From Polydactylus sextarius (lineage: Eukaryota; Chordata; Actinopteri; Polynemidae): a stretch of 64,000 bases of DNA. Made by a program: the position numbers and the translations under genes. This document shows positions 1 to 10,145 of the stretch, in pieces. The notes beneath the pieces were generated by a model that had not been told where the DNA came from, searched no databases, and was given only the letters and a program-made list of their open reading frames with translations. Positions within the stretch are counted from its first letter, which is position 1; each line of letters begins with the position of its first letter. The stretch covers positions 18,475,514 through 18,539,513 of the forward strand of contig CM028916.1 of NCBI GenBank assembly GCA_016801845.1, in the 5' to 3' direction.

Positions 1-1243
1 TGATCTACAATCTGTGTTTTGTTTGTCTGTCTTATATTTCATTTGATATCCATTGAATAGATTACACATATGATACAAGTAAACGTAAACTAAGTATAGA
101 TTCACGTGAGGATCCCTCTAAGAGTATTTCACTGGTAATGAATGGAGTTACCAAGGAAAACATGCAGGATCATCATTAAAATCCCACACACAGATTGAGA
201 AAACCATGCCTGTGCAAACACATAATGACATTTGCACGTCTTCACATATTTTGCATACACAGCCATCCCACCTACACACACACACTGTGACACACAGAGC
301 ATTCAGCAGCATGTTTAAGCTCACACTCTACATGTGCCAGAGGGAGATTAGTGGACTAAAGCTGTCTTTTTTAAACTCCAAGTAGTGGCTACAGTCAGGC
401 AGTAGTTTGTGTGGATGTGTAGATAAATGGGTAGGTGAGATTATATTACGTCGATTAAATCATAGAAAATGTTATCACTTAGCACCAATCAACAATAAGC
501 AGTGGACATTTAATCTTATCTTAAGTTACCTCAATTTCCTTACTGACAATGTCTTAATGGGTTTTAAATATCTAATGTAAAGTGAAGTACTTAGATACTA
601 GTGGCTGTTAATGGGCTAATGGGCTCCTATATATGCAGCGTAATATGTTTGTGTTGATTAAACATATAGTCATTTCTGACAGTAGCCCAGCGCTGCCTTC
701 GGCATCATCATGAAGCGAGTGAAATCAGCATTATCACAGTAAATCTGTTAACTAACTGTTAGGGCATAAATGTCATACTTGTGCCGTTTACAGTCTAGAT
801 GTGTAATTCTTCCCACTTACACCCAGAATGCCTTTTGGAAATGAGCAATGTCTGTGCCCTTGAGCAAAGTTCCCTTTTTGCTGCTGATGAGTTCAATGTG
901 CAGTGTGAGTGGGTGGATACATTAGTCTTTGGTTCAGCTTTTTCAAAACTCTGTTGGATGTAACATTATTAGTGCAGCCCTGCAGCACACATGAAGTGTT
1001 AAACTTAGGTTGAAAACTTCTGTGAAACAAACATTTCGCAAATGACATTTTTAAGATCCTCCATTTCCAGAGGGTCAGATTATTCCTTCGAAACAAGCTT
1101 CAAGTGAACATAAAATATACACCACATCTGCTTTTATGGCTTTTTTATGTTGAAACGGTCAAAGATTGTTGGTCTAATTGTCTGACTTAAAGCAAGACAG
1201 CAGTTTAAAATCTAATCTATGTTTGTGTCTCTGTTCTGCTTAG
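1..1243 (+). other. Intron of pip5k1c (5' end of window)
   Basis: No exon of the expected preceding kinase segment could be found here. The sequence ends in a normal acceptor (tctgttctgcttag) at 1243. It holds short CA-rich stretches only. Confidence 0.7.
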
Positions 1244-1396
1244 TATTCTCTGTGTAACGAGCCACTGATCGAGTTGACAAATCCAGGAGCAAGTGGCTCT
1301 ATATTCTACGTAACACGTGATGATGAATTTATCATCAAAACTGTTCAGCACAAAGAGGCTGAGTTTCTACAGAAACTGCTTCCTGGATACTATATG
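1244..1396 (+). CDS. pip5k1c: pip5k1c exon: kinase core, LCNEPLIELTNPGASGS segment
   Basis: Encodes 51 codons in phase 0, starting YSLCNEP and ending LLPGYYM. It includes the glycine-rich nucleotide-loop motif NPGASGS and FIIKTVQ, whose Lys is the ATP-contacting residue of the family. The donor is gtaagt at 1397. Confidence 0.95.
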
Positions 1397-4300
1397 GTAA
1401 GTCAAACAAAGCCTGCCACTCATTGCATGAGTGGCATATTGTTGATATTAAGTATAAAGAAGTCTGATAAAATACTGATTTTAGATTTGTTTTTCATTTT
1501 TGTCTACAGTTACTTTTAAATTACTGTTGTGCACTTGGAAAAAAACCCAAAAACAAAAGTCTTTCCATAGGTTATTTAGGGGGGAAGAAGTGTTTGTGTA
1601 CATAAGTATATGCTCAAGATCAGCGCAGCTGCTGTAAAGTCTACTCATCTTTATCCTCTTTATCCTGCCTCTTGGTTTTGGCGCTGGTCAGCAGTGACGT
1701 CAGCAGGTGGCCTTCTAATAGATAAGAGCAGGGAGATTGTTCTAGACCGAGACCTTGACTAAATACTCTTTAACAAGTTAAGCATGCACACAGCACGGGC
1801 ACAGGTATGTGCTGAGGCCCGTGGATGGATCATGCTGTGTGGCAGGTGCACGGTTCCACAAAAACAAACCACGTAGACAACATATATTTCTCCCATATAA
1901 CTTTTCTTTATTTCTCTTCTCTCTATTCTTGTGCCTGTTTATTCCAGAACTTGAACCAGAACCCCCGGACTTTGCTGCCAAAGTTTTTTGGCCTCTACTG
2001 CGTCCAGTGTGGGGGAAAGAACATCAGAGTTGTTGTCATGAACAATATTTTACCGCGTTCTGTGCGCATGCACCTCAAGTTTGACCTGAAGGGCTCCACA
2101 TACAAGAGACGAGCTTCCAAGAAGGAAAGAGAAAAGTCCAAACCCACTTTTAAAGACCTGGACTTTCTGAGTGATGTTCCTGACGGCCTTATTCTGGACC
2201 AAGACACGTATAGTGCTCTTGTCAAAACGCTGCAAAGAGATTGTCTGGTGAGCAGAGAGCGGAGAAAGATATATGCTTTGCATTCCATTTTATTTCAACA
2301 GCGTCACAACCAACACGTCACAACCAACACGTCACAACCAACACATAAACTATTCAACTATTTTCATCTATTAATAGATGAAATATAGAGTAATTTAAAG
2401 GTGTAATAAAAGAATACATAATGTGGCCTATGCAGTTTTAATGCACATTTCTCTGTGCCTTTGGCTGTAAAATTAAATTTGTGCATAAAAAATGACATCA
2501 TTTTCTGGGAAGCTTGGCAAATATTTTGAAGTATGTTTTATTTTAGGTCCTGGAGAGTTTTAAGATCATGGACTACAGTTTACTGCTGGGGGTCCACAAC
2601 AAGACCCAAGCAGAGCGAGAGAATCAGTCCCAGAGTTCACCTGCAGGTGGTGGGGATGAGAAGAGGCCTGCAGCCCAAAGAGCCTTGTATTCTACAGCCA
2701 TGGAGTCTATACAGGGAAGCTCTACATGCAGAGACACACTGGACCATGATGACACGTAAGTCAACATTTCATAAAGTTAACCTTTATCACCATGGTAACT
2801 CAAATTATGTTAATGTATTCCTGTCATTCTGCAGTATGGGTGGTATTCCAGCTGTTAGTGGTAAAGGAGAGCGCCTCCTGCTGTTCATCGGGATTATTGA
2901 TATTTTGCAGTCCTACAGGTAGGCAAGCAAAACATTTAAGGTTAAATGTTAAACTGTTTATATAATACTGCTTTTCTTCCAGCATAAACAGAGCTTTCAG
3001 AGTTTCCTGTAATGTCAGACGTCTTATACACACAATACACCATTTTACATTACCACTACCATTAACTAAATCCAAAGGAAAAATGAAGGACGGGATAAGG
3101 ACACACTGTGGTTTTAATTTAAAAAGCATCTGTCTGAGTGGCAGCCAGTTCTCTGACCAGGTTCTCGTATTTTTAAAGATAATAAATCCAAAGAATTATA
3201 ATAAATGTATTAATGATATAGCCTAATGAAGTAGTTTAAAATAGGCTGATAGTAATCCATGCTAGACGTGCCTGCGAGGAAAATTAAAAGATAAAGAGAG
3301 ATCATGAAGAAAAAGTAATCCCAAACATGTCATACGTCTTTCATCATTCGGTCTTAAATAATGAATACAAATGGAGGAGACAGTGAAGTGTGGACATACA
3401 GGAGATGTGAGTGGCCTAACATGAAGTCCTGCCTTTTAAAACTGTTCTTAAAGTGCACTCTAATTCAGCCCAGAGTTGCCAGGTAACCACAGTAAGTCAT
3501 TGAATGAGCTAAATAATTTAATTGTCTTTGTCTGACAGACTGATTAAGAAACTGGAGCACTCTTGGAAGTCCCTTATTCATGATGGGGTGAGTAGCTTCC
3601 ACACAACTGTTATGTAATAGTCTCTATCCAAGTAAAAACAAACTAAACTATTGTTGCCCTATTTTGTTGCTATATAACAGTTACCTACCTCAGTTGTAAT
3701 TGTTCATGAAAAGTGCAACATCATAAAAATGGCGCTGATCTGGTATGTGTGTTATTTTTATCCCTCCACAGGACACAGTATCAGTTCACAGACCAGGTTT
3801 CTATGCTGAGAGGTTCTACAAGTTCTGCAGCACCACTGTCTTCAAGAAGAGCTGCTGTGAGTCCACTCATGTACATGAGACATAGGAGACATTAATGTCA
3901 CTGAGGAACTAGTTTGTTTTCCTCCATATTAAATAAAGGGTCAATTTATCTTCTGAAATAAGAGAATAAATAAAGTATGTCTTGCTTTCACAGCACTGCG
4001 CTCCTCTCCATCTAAAAGAGGACGAGGGCCCCTGTCCATGTCCAAGTCCAGCGCAGGGACCAGTTCAGCTGGGCAGCGTCCATCACTGACTGATGAAAAG
4101 CAGGAAAAACTGGACAACGTTGAGAATCTACAAGGAGCTCGCAGCTTCCCCATGCTGGAGGACAACGGTAGGACGTCTCGTAAACTCAGAATAAGAGTCA
4201 GAAACATGTTGCCCACAAGGTTCAGATCATCACTTTTTTATCCCAAGTGAAAACAACCCCTGTGCTCATTAGTCCTGGATGGTTTGGCCATTGTGGTTCT

Positions 4301-7300
4301 GGCCTTCATCAGTGTTAATCAAGGCTAGCTGCCCTCATCAAACACAGTGAGGAAATGTTCATCCGCTATGCTAATGCTGATTGAATGAAAATAGCAGAAA
4401 ATAGAGTGAATTGGTGAATGCTGGTGTTACCTTGTATCTCTCTGAACTCGCCACACTATTAGCTTCAATTGTCTGCAGTCAAGTGCTCAATTTTCTCCTT
4501 AAATGAAATGAAGAGAGCTTTTATTGATCCCTGTGGAGAAATAGAGTTGCAGTAGCAGAACAACAGCACTAGCTACGGCATTAAAACTTCAACAAATTGA
4601 GACCAGATATGCCTAGATAAACACTTTAGGACACCATAATGTGAGATGTGCAACCGTAAATAATAGTGCTACAGTAAATAAAGGAGAAATAGGTAGCAAC
4701 CTTACCTCATTACCTTGAATTCAGTCGAGTTGAGGGACATATGCAAAAGTAAACATACAATATTTACTGTCTCCCTGCTGTTGGTTAAGTGTGCTGATTT
4801 GCACAAAAAAGAGAAAAGAGACATAGAAATTTCTTAATCATATATGTGTTTTGATATACCCAGCACAGCATCACACAGAACAGATCTGAGAGCAGTACTC
4901 ATCTAATAGTAATTTGGTGAGTACTGAGAGCTATAGTGTTACACAACTAGATGACAGCTTGAGTCAACACTTGAGGCGCTCTGTGTGTGACAAACACACA
5001 CTTCTCCTTCTTTAGGTGTCTAATTTTAGTGTGTGGGTTTCTGTTTAAGCAATTAAGTTCTGTTAATTATTTCCTTTTCTGTATATTTTCATCTCTCTCG
5101 TGCATGCCTCATGTTTTCTTGCTTAATTACACCACTCAGGGAGAGAACTTCCCTGCACTCCTCCGTCATTTGAAGATGCCACCACAGCATCTATTGCCAC
5201 CACGCTTTCCTCTAACAACTCCTTACCCACCACTCCTTTTGACACGCCAGAGCATCCACGCTACCGGAGACAAATGCATTCACCCAATGTGGTCAGGTAT
5301 GACTACGCAGCGTTGTATCTGATTAGTACAACGACAGTATTCTGTCAAAAGACTTGGCTGTGAGGCAACATATGATTTTACTTGTCAAGCTTTGTTTGCT
5401 ACTTCGCATAGGTGTTCTTTTCACATCTCCTTGTTTTCTCATGTTCTTTTAGGTCGCAAAAAGAGGTAGTTGTTCATGGAGAAAGGCAAGACACCATAAC
5501 AGTGGAAGTGGAGCTCAGGTGCACACATGTACAGCATTAAAATAACAAGGTTAACATCTGTATCTTTTAAACATTTGAAATCTTATTCTGCTTTGTCTCA
5601 TGCAGTAAAATCCCAAAGAGCACGGAGCTCACACAGATGACAGGAATGACCTCTCCTGGTCACCTGTCACCTGATCCTCAGCCCAGAGTCTTTGCTTCAT
5701 CTTCAGCATATTCCTCCTCCACCCTTCCTCCCTCATTTGTGTCGCCCGCCTCCACCGTTCAATCAGCCGGGCATTCATCCTCCACACTTTCTTCATCCAT
5801 CCGTCCGTCCACCAAAGCATTAACCTCCCCCACAGCTGCTCAGTCTTCCGCTCTTTCTTCTCCAGTGTTACATTCAGCAACACAATTCACACGTCCCACC
5901 TCAGCAAATGCCTCCACTCTTCCTCCTGCCTCCGTGTTTACTCCAATCTGCCCAGCATCTCCTCACCCCCCTACCCAGAGTCCCTCTCACCATCTCCCCA
6001 CAACGCCTCCCTCCTCCGTCCCCCAGAGCCCGCAGGCGCCTCAGCAGGCGTCACTTACATCATGCAATCAGCTGTCTGTGTCCAGCAGCCACAACTCATT
6101 GGACGGGGAGGTGCAAGTGTCCGACATCTACTTTGTAAGTTCTCATCGTCATGTCTCACAGCTTTTGTTTTTTGCAAAGGATGTTCAGAGTCAGTTTCAA
6201 AGAGAAGAAGTGAAACAAACAAAAGTGAGATGAAAGTTGATCTGCCTTTAGATCACCAGACAGACAGAATCAAATTACACACACATTTTACCGTTAAATG
6301 ATGAGTCTACTTCCAGAGAGTAAAGATATTTTCTTCCTGTTTCTCTTCAATGTGTTGGGTCTCTTTCAGTGGCCCAGTCAGGACAGCGTGGTAGAGTTGT
6401 GATGGTGAGGGCGGAGGCTGTGTGTGTTGTATGCACGTACTATACGGTTGCTCTCGCTGTCCAGAAATGCTTTTTCTTCTGAAGCACGAAGCTGCCGCCA
6501 GTCATAGTTCATGCTTTTTGAATGTACCAGCAAAACACTGGGGTTGTCTCTCCTGCACAGCATGATGTGTTTATATCTGTCAATCTGCATTCATGCGCCT
6601 GTCATTGCCATGCACAGCTCTCTGTTATTAATTTTCTTTGTGTGTGTGAATTTTGCTTATGTGTCTACATTACTGCCTTCAAATTTCATTTTAGATTCCT
6701 GTTCTTTCTACCTCTTTAATAACCGCTTCACGTTATCCATTATATCGCTTATTTCATCTCCTTTTATTTTCCTGTTTATACATCATGTACCTCTGTGTGT
6801 TCATCTGTGTGTGTGTGTGTGTGTGTCCAACCATCCATCAGTATGCAGATGGCAGATATTGGGTGTACTCTCCAGTTCTTGGCCGTCGTAAGCTAAACTC
6901 TAGCTCAAGTTACAATGTAAGTCACCACCAAGGTAGATAGAGTCACTTGTAATGCAAGGAGCTGTTCCTACATATCGTAGCGTTGCAGGTAACTGTTCCA
7001 CAGGGACCGTCACCAGCACAGCTGCTTATGGCTCTTCAGAGGTACTTAAAAATAAAACTATGACAAAAACTGCAGCTTCTTCATTGTGTGTATTTAAAGG
7101 GAGCATGCATAATTTCCTGTAAACAGTAACTTGTGTTTGATGATCTTGAACCTGCAGGCAGTTTACTGTCACTTGTATTTGCACTTTTAGTAAACACTCA
7201 AGCTTCTGCCCTTTGGCACTTGTGCAGTATGTGTAAGCTGACAAACTGATCCGTGTTGTCAGTGCAATTAGAGTGAAATGTCATGTCTATTAAATCTAAA

Positions 7301-7689
7301 GCAGCAGAAAAGAAAATCAGAAATCGCTAATTAAAATAATCAAAACTTTTCTGTTTCACTTGAGAGGATCTATATGTCTAAGAAGAATGTCTCAGATATT
7401 TTCCACTGACTGAATTATCATTCTTCTGTCCTATGTCGCTGCCCTCTGCTGGTTGAATGTGACAACAGCAGACTCAGGAGGATCGGAGCTGGGTGTACTC
7501 TCCTCTGCACTTCGGCTCAGAGTCCAGAAGGAGCTCTGAAGGGGAGCAGGAGACAGTGAGTTTATGTTTCACTCATGGTTTACATTTAATGCACACAACA
7601 GAGATGAGATGAGTTGGTATAAGTTGCCCTGCTCCTGTTAGCACCTCCAGTATTAATCCCCTGTTCCTCTCGTATTTCTCCTTCAGTAA
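1244..7689 (+). CDS. pip5k1c: PIP5K1C, type I gamma PI4P 5-kinase (3' part, 12 coding exons visible plus one optional stop exon)
   Basis: Lipid kinase that phosphorylates PI4P on the 5-OH to make PI(4,5)P2 at the plasma membrane, notably at focal adhesions and synapses. Coding exons with correct GT-AG sites and phases are 1244-1396, 1948-2247, 2547-2755, 2835-2918, 3539-3587, 3772-3856, 3994-4167, 5140-5296, 5453-5518, 5606-6134, 6842-6916 (optional) and 7472-7555, with the stop TAA at 7687-7689. Seen motifs: DLKGSTYKRR, IMDYSLLLG, IGIID (metal-binding Asp of the lipid kinase fold), and an activation loop ending in DTVSVHRPGFYAERF. The C-terminal exon carries RSWVYSPLHF, the talin-binding core typical of the gamma isoform, which separates it from the alpha and beta type I kinases. 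N-terminal exons lie upstream of the window. Including the optional exon, 655 codons are visible. The teleost copy (ca or cb) cannot be decided. Confidence 0.96.
1948..2247 (+). CDS. pip5k1c: pip5k1c exon: kinase core with DLKGSTYKRR
   Basis: Exactly 100 codons, phase 0 at both ends. It contains VVVMNNILPR, the family signature DLKGSTYKRRASKKERE and FKDLDF, and ends QRDCL. The NNILPRSVRMHLKFDLKGS stretch matches gamma better than alpha or beta as I recall them. Confidence 0.96.
2302..2343 (+). repeat. Three tandem copies of a 14-bp unit in pip5k1c intron
   Basis: The unit cgtcacaaccaaca occurs three times head to tail just after the 1948-2247 exon. Confidence 0.85.
2547..2755 (+). CDS. pip5k1c: pip5k1c exon: MDYSLLLG catalytic loop
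   Basis: Reads VLESFKIMDYSLLLGVHN, then a hydrophilic linker ending DTLDHDD, with the next codon split 2/1 across the intron. IMDYSLL is the catalytic-loop motif of PIP kinases. Confidence 0.95.
2835..2918 (+). CDS. pip5k1c: pip5k1c exon: IIDILQSYR (metal-binding motif)
   Basis: Reads MGGIPAVSGKGERLLLFIG then IIDILQSYR. The IID triplet is the counterpart of DFG in protein kinases. The Arg codon is split AG/A over the next intron. Confidence 0.95.
3539..3587 (+). CDS. pip5k1c: pip5k1c exon: start of activation loop
   Basis: A 49-nt micro-exon reading LIKKLEHSWKSLIHDG. It completes the split Arg codon and ends in phase 0 with a gtgag donor. Confidence 0.94.
3772..3856 (+). CDS. pip5k1c: pip5k1c exon: activation loop and end of kinase core
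   Basis: Reads DTVSVHRPGFYAERFYKF. The AERF region holds the Glu that sets the type I preference for PI4P in the family. The last codon is split 1/2. Confidence 0.94.
3994..4167 (+). CDS. pip5k1c: pip5k1c exon: post-kinase linker (SSPSKRGRG)
   Basis: Continues SLRSSPSKRGRGPLSMSKSS and ends GARSFPMLEDN. The SSPSK-(K/R)GRG and GARS(Y/F)P blocks are conserved in PIP5K1C of mammals, which supports gamma identity. Confidence 0.92.
4500..4580 (+). repeat. Degraded LINE 3' tail-like fragment
   Basis: Contains cttttattgatccctgtgg followed by agaaatagagttgcagtagc, the phrase seen at 3' ends of several fish LINE families. Low copy identity and no ORF. Confidence 0.4.
5140..5296 (+). CDS. pip5k1c: pip5k1c exon: LPCTPPSFEDATTASIATTLS linker
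   Basis: Reads GRELPCTPPSFEDATTASIA and continues through a Ser/Thr-rich stretch to PRYRRQMHSPNVV. The CTPPSFE-ATTASIATTLSS block is a gamma-specific conserved island. Confidence 0.93.
5453..5518 (+). CDS. pip5k1c: pip5k1c exon: short acidic linker
   Basis: A 66-nt exon reading SQKEVVVHGERQDTITVEVE. It keeps the 2/1 phase on both sides, so it could be skipped without a frameshift. The TITVEVE end resembles the ITVQVE stretch of mammalian PIP5K1C. Confidence 0.88.
5606..6134 (+). CDS. pip5k1c: pip5k1c exon: long Ser/Pro/Thr-rich linker ending in DIYF
   Basis: A 529-nt exon giving about 176 codons of low-complexity Ser, Pro, Thr and Ala sequence. It closes with GEVQVSDIYF in phase 0 and a gtaagt donor. 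The DIYF end is shared with mammalian gamma isoforms, where alternative C-termini begin. The mammalian counterpart is much shorter (about 65 residues by my recollection), so this linker is expanded. Confidence 0.92.
6370..6404 (+). CDS. pip5k1c: pip5k1c candidate alternative exon with in-frame stop (WPSQDSVVEL*)
   Basis: A pyrimidine-rich acceptor (ggtctctttcag) at 6369 precedes TGGCCCAGTCAGGACAGC. In frame from DIYF it reads WPSQDSVVEL then TGA at 6400-6402, followed two bases later by a gtgagg donor. If used, it ends the protein before either WVYSP motif, giving an isoform that should not bind talin. This is inferred from splice signals only. Confidence 0.45.
6842..6916 (+). CDS. pip5k1c: pip5k1c optional 25-codon exon with first WVYSP motif
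   Basis: Starts YADGRYWVYSPVLGRRKL and ends SSSSYN. It is 75 nt, phase 0 at both ends, with ag before 6842 and gtaagt after 6916. Its position between DIYF and the talin-binding tail and its size match the roughly 26-residue neuronal insert described for mammalian PIPKIgamma isoform 3. It repeats the WVYSP core of the next exon. Confidence 0.8.
7472..7555 (+). CDS. pip5k1c: pip5k1c talin-binding tail exon (28 codons)
   Basis: Starts TQEDRSWVYSPLHFGSESRR and ends SSEGEQET. Exactly 28 codons, the same length as the human gamma-90 tail, whose WVYSPL core binds the talin FERM domain. It is phase 0 at both ends, with a gtgagt donor at 7556, so skipping it leaves the frame intact. Confidence 0.94.
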
Positions 7690-8464
7690 CTCACAATGGA
7701 GACAGCAGTGACGGGTGGAGCCACAGGCCGTCTCCAAGGTTTCAGTCATAAAACCACCAGGACACTATGAAGATTTAATGCCGACTGCCCAGGCTGCATG
7801 TGGAAGCTCGCTTTGCCAACTGTGACAGACTAAAGGAGTGAATGCAAACACAGACGTACGTTCAAACGAATGCACAGAGAGAAACAGTAATTCTGATATT
7901 ATGCAAAAAGAAAAAAAAGAATATCATGGATCTCAAATCATTTATTCATGGACAATCTGACTGACATCAAGCGGAGAAGGCAACAAACTGTGAATGATTC
8001 TGTTAAGTCAGGTGCCATGGAGGTTTTCTGGCTATGCAATACATACACAAAATATCTATCACAATATTCCTTTTTGTTTTTATTATTTTTTCTTTTCTTT
8101 TCTTTTTTTTTTTTGACCAAATATGAAATTATTCCTACATTTATTTTTCACTAGTGGCACGTTAAAGCTGTGTATAATTTTATTTTTAGCACTTTAAGAA
8201 TGTAAATGTGGCTGGGGTCTTTGTACATTTTTGTTATTTTGTCATTGGTTATTGTGTGAAAACATGTTCAAACACACTAAATGTTTGGTGTGCTCTGTAC
8301 GCACAGTGTCCTGTCTTTCCACTGCTGTTTGGTTGGTCCGCTCAAGAAACTGACAATGATCTGACGATGAATGGTTGTGTTCAAAAAATGCCTTATTGAC
8401 CAACTCATTTTCATAACTGTTTTTGATATTTCAGTCTCAAGTAATCATTTTAAACATTCTGAGA

Positions 8465-8466
<2 letters not shown>

Positions 8467-8504
<38 letters not shown>
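8467..8504 (+). repeat. (AT)19 microsatellite
   Basis: Uninterrupted AT dinucleotide run inside the pip5k1c 3' UTR. Confidence 0.97.
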
Positions 8505-8511
<7 letters not shown>

Positions 8512-9134
8512 TACAGAATATTTTATTGTGCATTAATACCAAATATTGAATGCAGAGTTTAAAGAACATAGCAGCCATGTATTTACACCTTTTCAGGATT
8601 AAAACTGTCGCAGAATTAAGAGAGAGAGCAAAAAGAAACTAAAACAAATGATCTTTTGTGAATTGTAGATAAACTGTGTGTGCTTAAGCACATGCATGTG
8701 AGTCTGTATGTGCCCTTATGTCTCAGTGTGTGCATGTGTTTGCATGCATATAATGTGTGATTGGGAATTTATTTTCTGTCCTGCCTATCGTCAAATCGTC
8801 AAAAGATGTAACTTCCATTTGTTGTTATGAGCCATGAAAGTCTGAACCAGCTATAAGCATGTTGGCTGTGTAAGAAATGGTCTTTTAAAGATGCTGGATT
8901 AATCATCAATTACTAAAATTAAACAAACTGAACTTTTTCTATACAGTTTAGTGGTGGTGGTGGTGGTGGTGGTGGGGGAGGTATCTTCCAACTTCCATAC
9001 GTGGTGATTGACCGTACTTTAACTTCCTGTCTGTGTCGATAAACACTGCTGTAACTTGTATTATTTAAATCTGCTGAAGTTAACCGGCCTGTTTGTAGGC
9101 AACAGTGTTTGTAGCTGATCACTGTGTAAAAGAA

Positions 9135-9140
9135 AATAAA
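9135..9140 (+). terminator. pip5k1c: Poly(A) signal AATAAA for pip5k1c
   Basis: A canonical AATAAA with T/G-rich sequence after it, about 1.45 kb after the stop codon. No closer canonical signal was noticed. Confidence 0.6.
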
Positions 9141-10090
9141 GATTATATTGTATAAAAAAGTATTTTTCCTGCTGAAAGAATCTACTTTAGTTATAAAGTG
9201 TTACTGCAGAAACCTTCCACTAGATGGCACCACAGTGTTTTAGTTAATACAGTATTCAGTCCTGCTTCTTGTCTAAAATCTCATACTGTATTTGGTCCTC
9301 GAAAATCAAAACTCTTAGTTGCACTGTAAAATTAAATTGCACAACAACATATGCCAGTATATGAGCTGCCTATAGGTCATAACTCATTTTATTGTGTTGT
9401 TGATGGATCGTAAAGAAGAGGCTCATGTTTAAAGCCTCATACCTCATCCCTTCACATCACTCTGGCGTTTTAACGCACACAAACATAATGATATGAAATC
9501 TTGATTGCTTTGCTGGGAATTGCTTTTTTCTCATTTATTTGCAAAAGCCTTGCTGCTAAAAATAAATTGATATAAAACAGACAGGGATCAATATGGCTTT
9601 AACCAAAACAGCCCGTTGGGATCTTTGCTGGCTATCTGCAGCAATACAGACTCTCTTTACATATACAGCAGGGACCCATTTTTAGGAAAGTAGTCTCAGA
9701 TTTTTAGACCCAACTGTAGATATTCAAACACTCAGAGAAGGAAAAACTGAGGTCAAATCTATACAATTAAATACGATTAAGTGAGAGACAAAGTGCTGAT
9801 GTCAGAGGATGGAGCCGTTACAGTGAGCTGTGTTTGTTCACTGTATTGTTACTGTTTTGTGTGTGTGTGGGGGGGGGGGGGGGGGGCACATTCATTGCCT
9901 CATATATGTTTGTGGTTTATGTGTAACTCAGAGTTGTGAATGTCAGTCAGGGTGACAAATCAGCCATGTCGGGCCATGATGGAATGTGTGATTGACAAGG
10001 ATCAGCAGCCACCTGCCCATTTGTCCTGAAATGAAATTGTCCCTCTCTCTGCTTTTCCCCTTACTTTTTGTCCTTCGATGTCTGAACACG

Positions 10091-10091
<1 letters not shown>

Positions 10092-10143
<52 letters not shown>
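10092..10143 (+). repeat. (CA)26 microsatellite
   Basis: Pure CA run. Long open frames on both strands here are only its translation. Confidence 0.97.

Positions 10144-10145
<2 letters not shown>

Larger units (their letters stand above)
7687..9160 (+). other. pip5k1c: pip5k1c stop codon and 3' UTR
   Basis: The last exon begins with TAA at its first codon, so it supplies the stop to every phase-0 upstream exon. The UTR includes an (AT)19 run at 8467-8504 and a short TGG repeat near 8952-8975. The first convincing poly(A) signal is AATAAA at 9135-9140. Confidence 0.75.

Noticed and set aside
5637..6233. 198-codon frame extending past the DIYF exon
   Set aside because: The end past 6134 is intron. 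A gtaagt donor at 6135 and the conserved DIYF boundary define the exon.
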